Assembly (NCBI RefSeq): GCF_004348445.1
Contig: NZ_SMKV01000016.1
Location: 62,001-126,000 of the forward strand
Length of the DNA stretch: 64,000 nucleotides
Direction of reading: 5' to 3'
Source of the DNA: Saccharopolyspora aridisoli
Lineage (GTDB): Bacteria; Actinomycetota; Actinomycetes; Mycobacteriales; Pseudonocardiaceae
Position numbers and translations under genes: made by a program. Below are positions 62,917 through 64,000 of this stretch, piece by piece. Within the stretch, counting starts at the first letter, position 1, and each line of letters starts with the position of its first letter. The notes under the pieces were generated by a model, which was not told where the DNA came from, did not search any database, and saw only the letters and a program-made list of their open reading frames with translations.

Positions 62917-64000
62917 GCAGAACGATCACGTTCGGCATCGCGGCCGTGCTCGTGTTCCTGGCCACCTGCCAAGCGCCGCCGCAGCGCGACGCTGCCCGGC
63001 CCGAGCCGCTCCCGCAGCCGCACTACGCGCAGGTGACCGCGCACCCCGACGACGACTTGCTGTTCATGAACCCCGACCTGGCCGAGGGGCTGCGCAGCGG
63101 ACACCCCACGACCGGCATCTACCTCACCGCGGGCGAAGCGGCCGTGCCGGACCAGGCGGGCTACAGCGCGGCGAGGCAGGAAGGCACCCGGGCCGCCTAC
63201 GCGCGGATGGTCCGCAAGCCCAACGAGTGGTCGCGTGGCACGATCCCGGTGGGGCGCGGGCGCTTGGCCGAGGTCGACACGTTGCACGCCGATCCCGACG
63301 TCAGGCTGGTCTTCCTGAACCTGCCCGAAGACGCCAACCCGCAGTCGGGGCGACACGCGTTGTCCAGGCTGCGGCACGATCCCGCGCTCACCGTCACCAC
63401 GACGGTTCCGGCGGGCGCCGCCGTGCCACACCCGCAGCTGTTCGATCGGCGTGCGGTGGTCGAGTCCATCACCGCGCTGCTGGACGCGTTCCAGCCCACC
63501 GTGATGCGCCTGCAGGACGACCAGCCCGACAGGCGCTACCAGTCCAACTGGGTCGGGGTGCACAACCACCCGGATCACGTCGCCGGCGCGGCGTTGGCGA
63601 AGGAGGCGCTCGCCGCGCACCGGCCGCGCGCCTTCTCGCCGATGGTGCTGACCTACCGCGACTACAACGTCGCCGACACCCCCTCGGCGCTGTCCGATGA
63701 GGACAAGGGCACGACCCGCGAGGCGTTCGCCGCGTACGCGGCTCACGACGTGCTCGCCAAGGGCGGCATCTACCGGAGTTGGAGCGACAACAGCGCCTAC
63801 CGGTGGCCGCGAGGAGGGGGGTGGGCAGTCCGAGGTGGAGATGGTGTGGTGCGTGCGTTCTCGGTGCGAGCGCACGGTCTCGCGCGCTGGACGCGCACTC
63901 CGCAGGGCTTCTGGAACGGCCCTGAGCTGATGCCGCTCCCGGAACCGCTCCGCCCGCGGATCTCGTTGCTGGGAGAGGGGCAGAGGCAGCCGGTGCTGGT
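62913..64000 (+). CDS. PIG-L family deacetylase with lectin-like C-terminus (3' end outside window)
   Basis: Starting with an ATGA overlap, 362 residues are visible before the window edge. The N-terminus MSRTITFGIAAVLVFLATCQ looks like a signal, possibly a lipoprotein with Cys19, though threonine before the cysteine is unusual. The PIG-L zinc motif AHPDDD is at about residue 43 and the second motif HNHPDHVAG near 211. After residue 300 a repeat of the kind DGVVRAFSVRAHGLARWTRT, PQGFWNGPELMP begins a beta-propeller or lectin-like domain. It should remove acetyl from an N-acetyl sugar outside the cell, perhaps the sugar added by the gtr genes. Confidence 0.87.
   Translation, partial: MSRTITFGIAAVLVFLATCQAPPQRDAARPEPLPQPHYAQVTAHPDDDLLFMNPDLAEGLRSGHPTTGIYLTAGEAAVPDQAGYSAARQEGTRAAYARMVRKPNEWSRGTIPVGRGRLAEVDTLHADPDVRLVFLNLPEDANPQSGRHALSRLRHDPALTVTTTVPAGAAVPHPQLFDRRAVVESITALLDAFQPTVMRLQDDQPDRRYQSNWVGVHNHPDHVAGAALAKEALAAHRPRAFSPMVLTYRDYNVADTPSALSDEDKGTTREAFAAYAAHDVLAKGGIYRSWSDNSAYRWPRGGGWAVRGGDGVVRAFSVRAHGLARWTRTPQGFWNGPELMPLPEPLRPRISLLGEGQRQPVL

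Overview
The window is a very GC-rich stretch with dense, often translationally coupled genes (ATGA, GTGA and TTGA overlaps) and frequent GTG/TTG starts. The gene families are typical of filamentous actinomycetes: WYL and TetR regulators, YkuD and NlpC cell-wall enzymes, GH18 chitinases behind a DasR-like site, a CsoR-like copper promoter and a DosR-like box. A member of the Pseudonocardiaceae such as Saccharopolyspora is my best guess, but this is inferred from style and not proven. No rRNA, tRNA, CRISPR array, insertion sequence or prophage was seen.

Layout. 1-6.6 kb: a WYL regulator (cut by the window edge) divergent from DinB and AlkZ-like genes, a coiled-coil protein, and a TetR gene divergent from a flavin monooxygenase plus esterase pair. 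6.6-10.7 kb: a secreted tandem GH18 pair, an NlpC/P60 endopeptidase and an L,D-transpeptidase. 10.8-19.8 kb: a seven-gene, mostly overlapping minus-strand operon (TIGR03084, AtuA, acyl-CoA dehydrogenase, carboxyltransferase, biotin carboxylase, acyl-CoA dehydrogenase, TetR) for catabolism of a branched or terpenoid acyl-CoA, with a perfect 18-bp palindrome in front of it. 19.9-27.4 kb: a partly decayed group (M20 peptidase pseudogene, sugar isomerase, Gfo/Idh oxidoreductase, odd acyl-AMP ligase), then a FluG-like amidohydrolase and an HpaI aldolase. 27.7-36.5 kb: single genes, including a DUF4396 protein under a CsoR-type promoter, a sulfatase, a P450 and an Acg-like nitroreductase.

36.9-44.6 kb: a sulfate-activation cluster (APS kinase with a degenerate sulfurylase domain, TSUP transporter, CysQ, CysD, CysN) leading into a sulfotransferase and a Tat-exported arylsulfotransferase-like protein. 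No sulfite or PAPS reductase is present, so PAPS probably serves sulfation. 44.6-45.5 kb is a gene graveyard (HD-domain and AraC remnants), followed by an MFS pump.

47.1-53.3 kb holds the most unusual locus. A divergent 6-pyruvoyl-tetrahydropterin-synthase homologue that lacks expected active-site residues is followed by overlapping genes for a glycosyltransferase, a methyltransferase and a UPF0104 membrane protein. A BchC-like dehydrogenase, a CDP-alcohol phosphatidyltransferase and a RibD-like reductase come next. Remnants of a GTP cyclohydrolase II and a creatininase-family gene are embedded in the locus. Together these suggest a pathway from GTP through a pteridine or riboflavin-like precursor to a glycosylated, lipid-linked product.

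53.3-57.8 kb: a glyoxylate/tartronate-semialdehyde operon (Hyi, GlxR, Gcl, FAH-family). 58-64 kb: a PH-domain protein, a gene-poor stretch, and a gtr-like surface glycosylation operon (GT2, GtrA flippase, large membrane protein, PIG-L deacetylase) that runs off the right edge.
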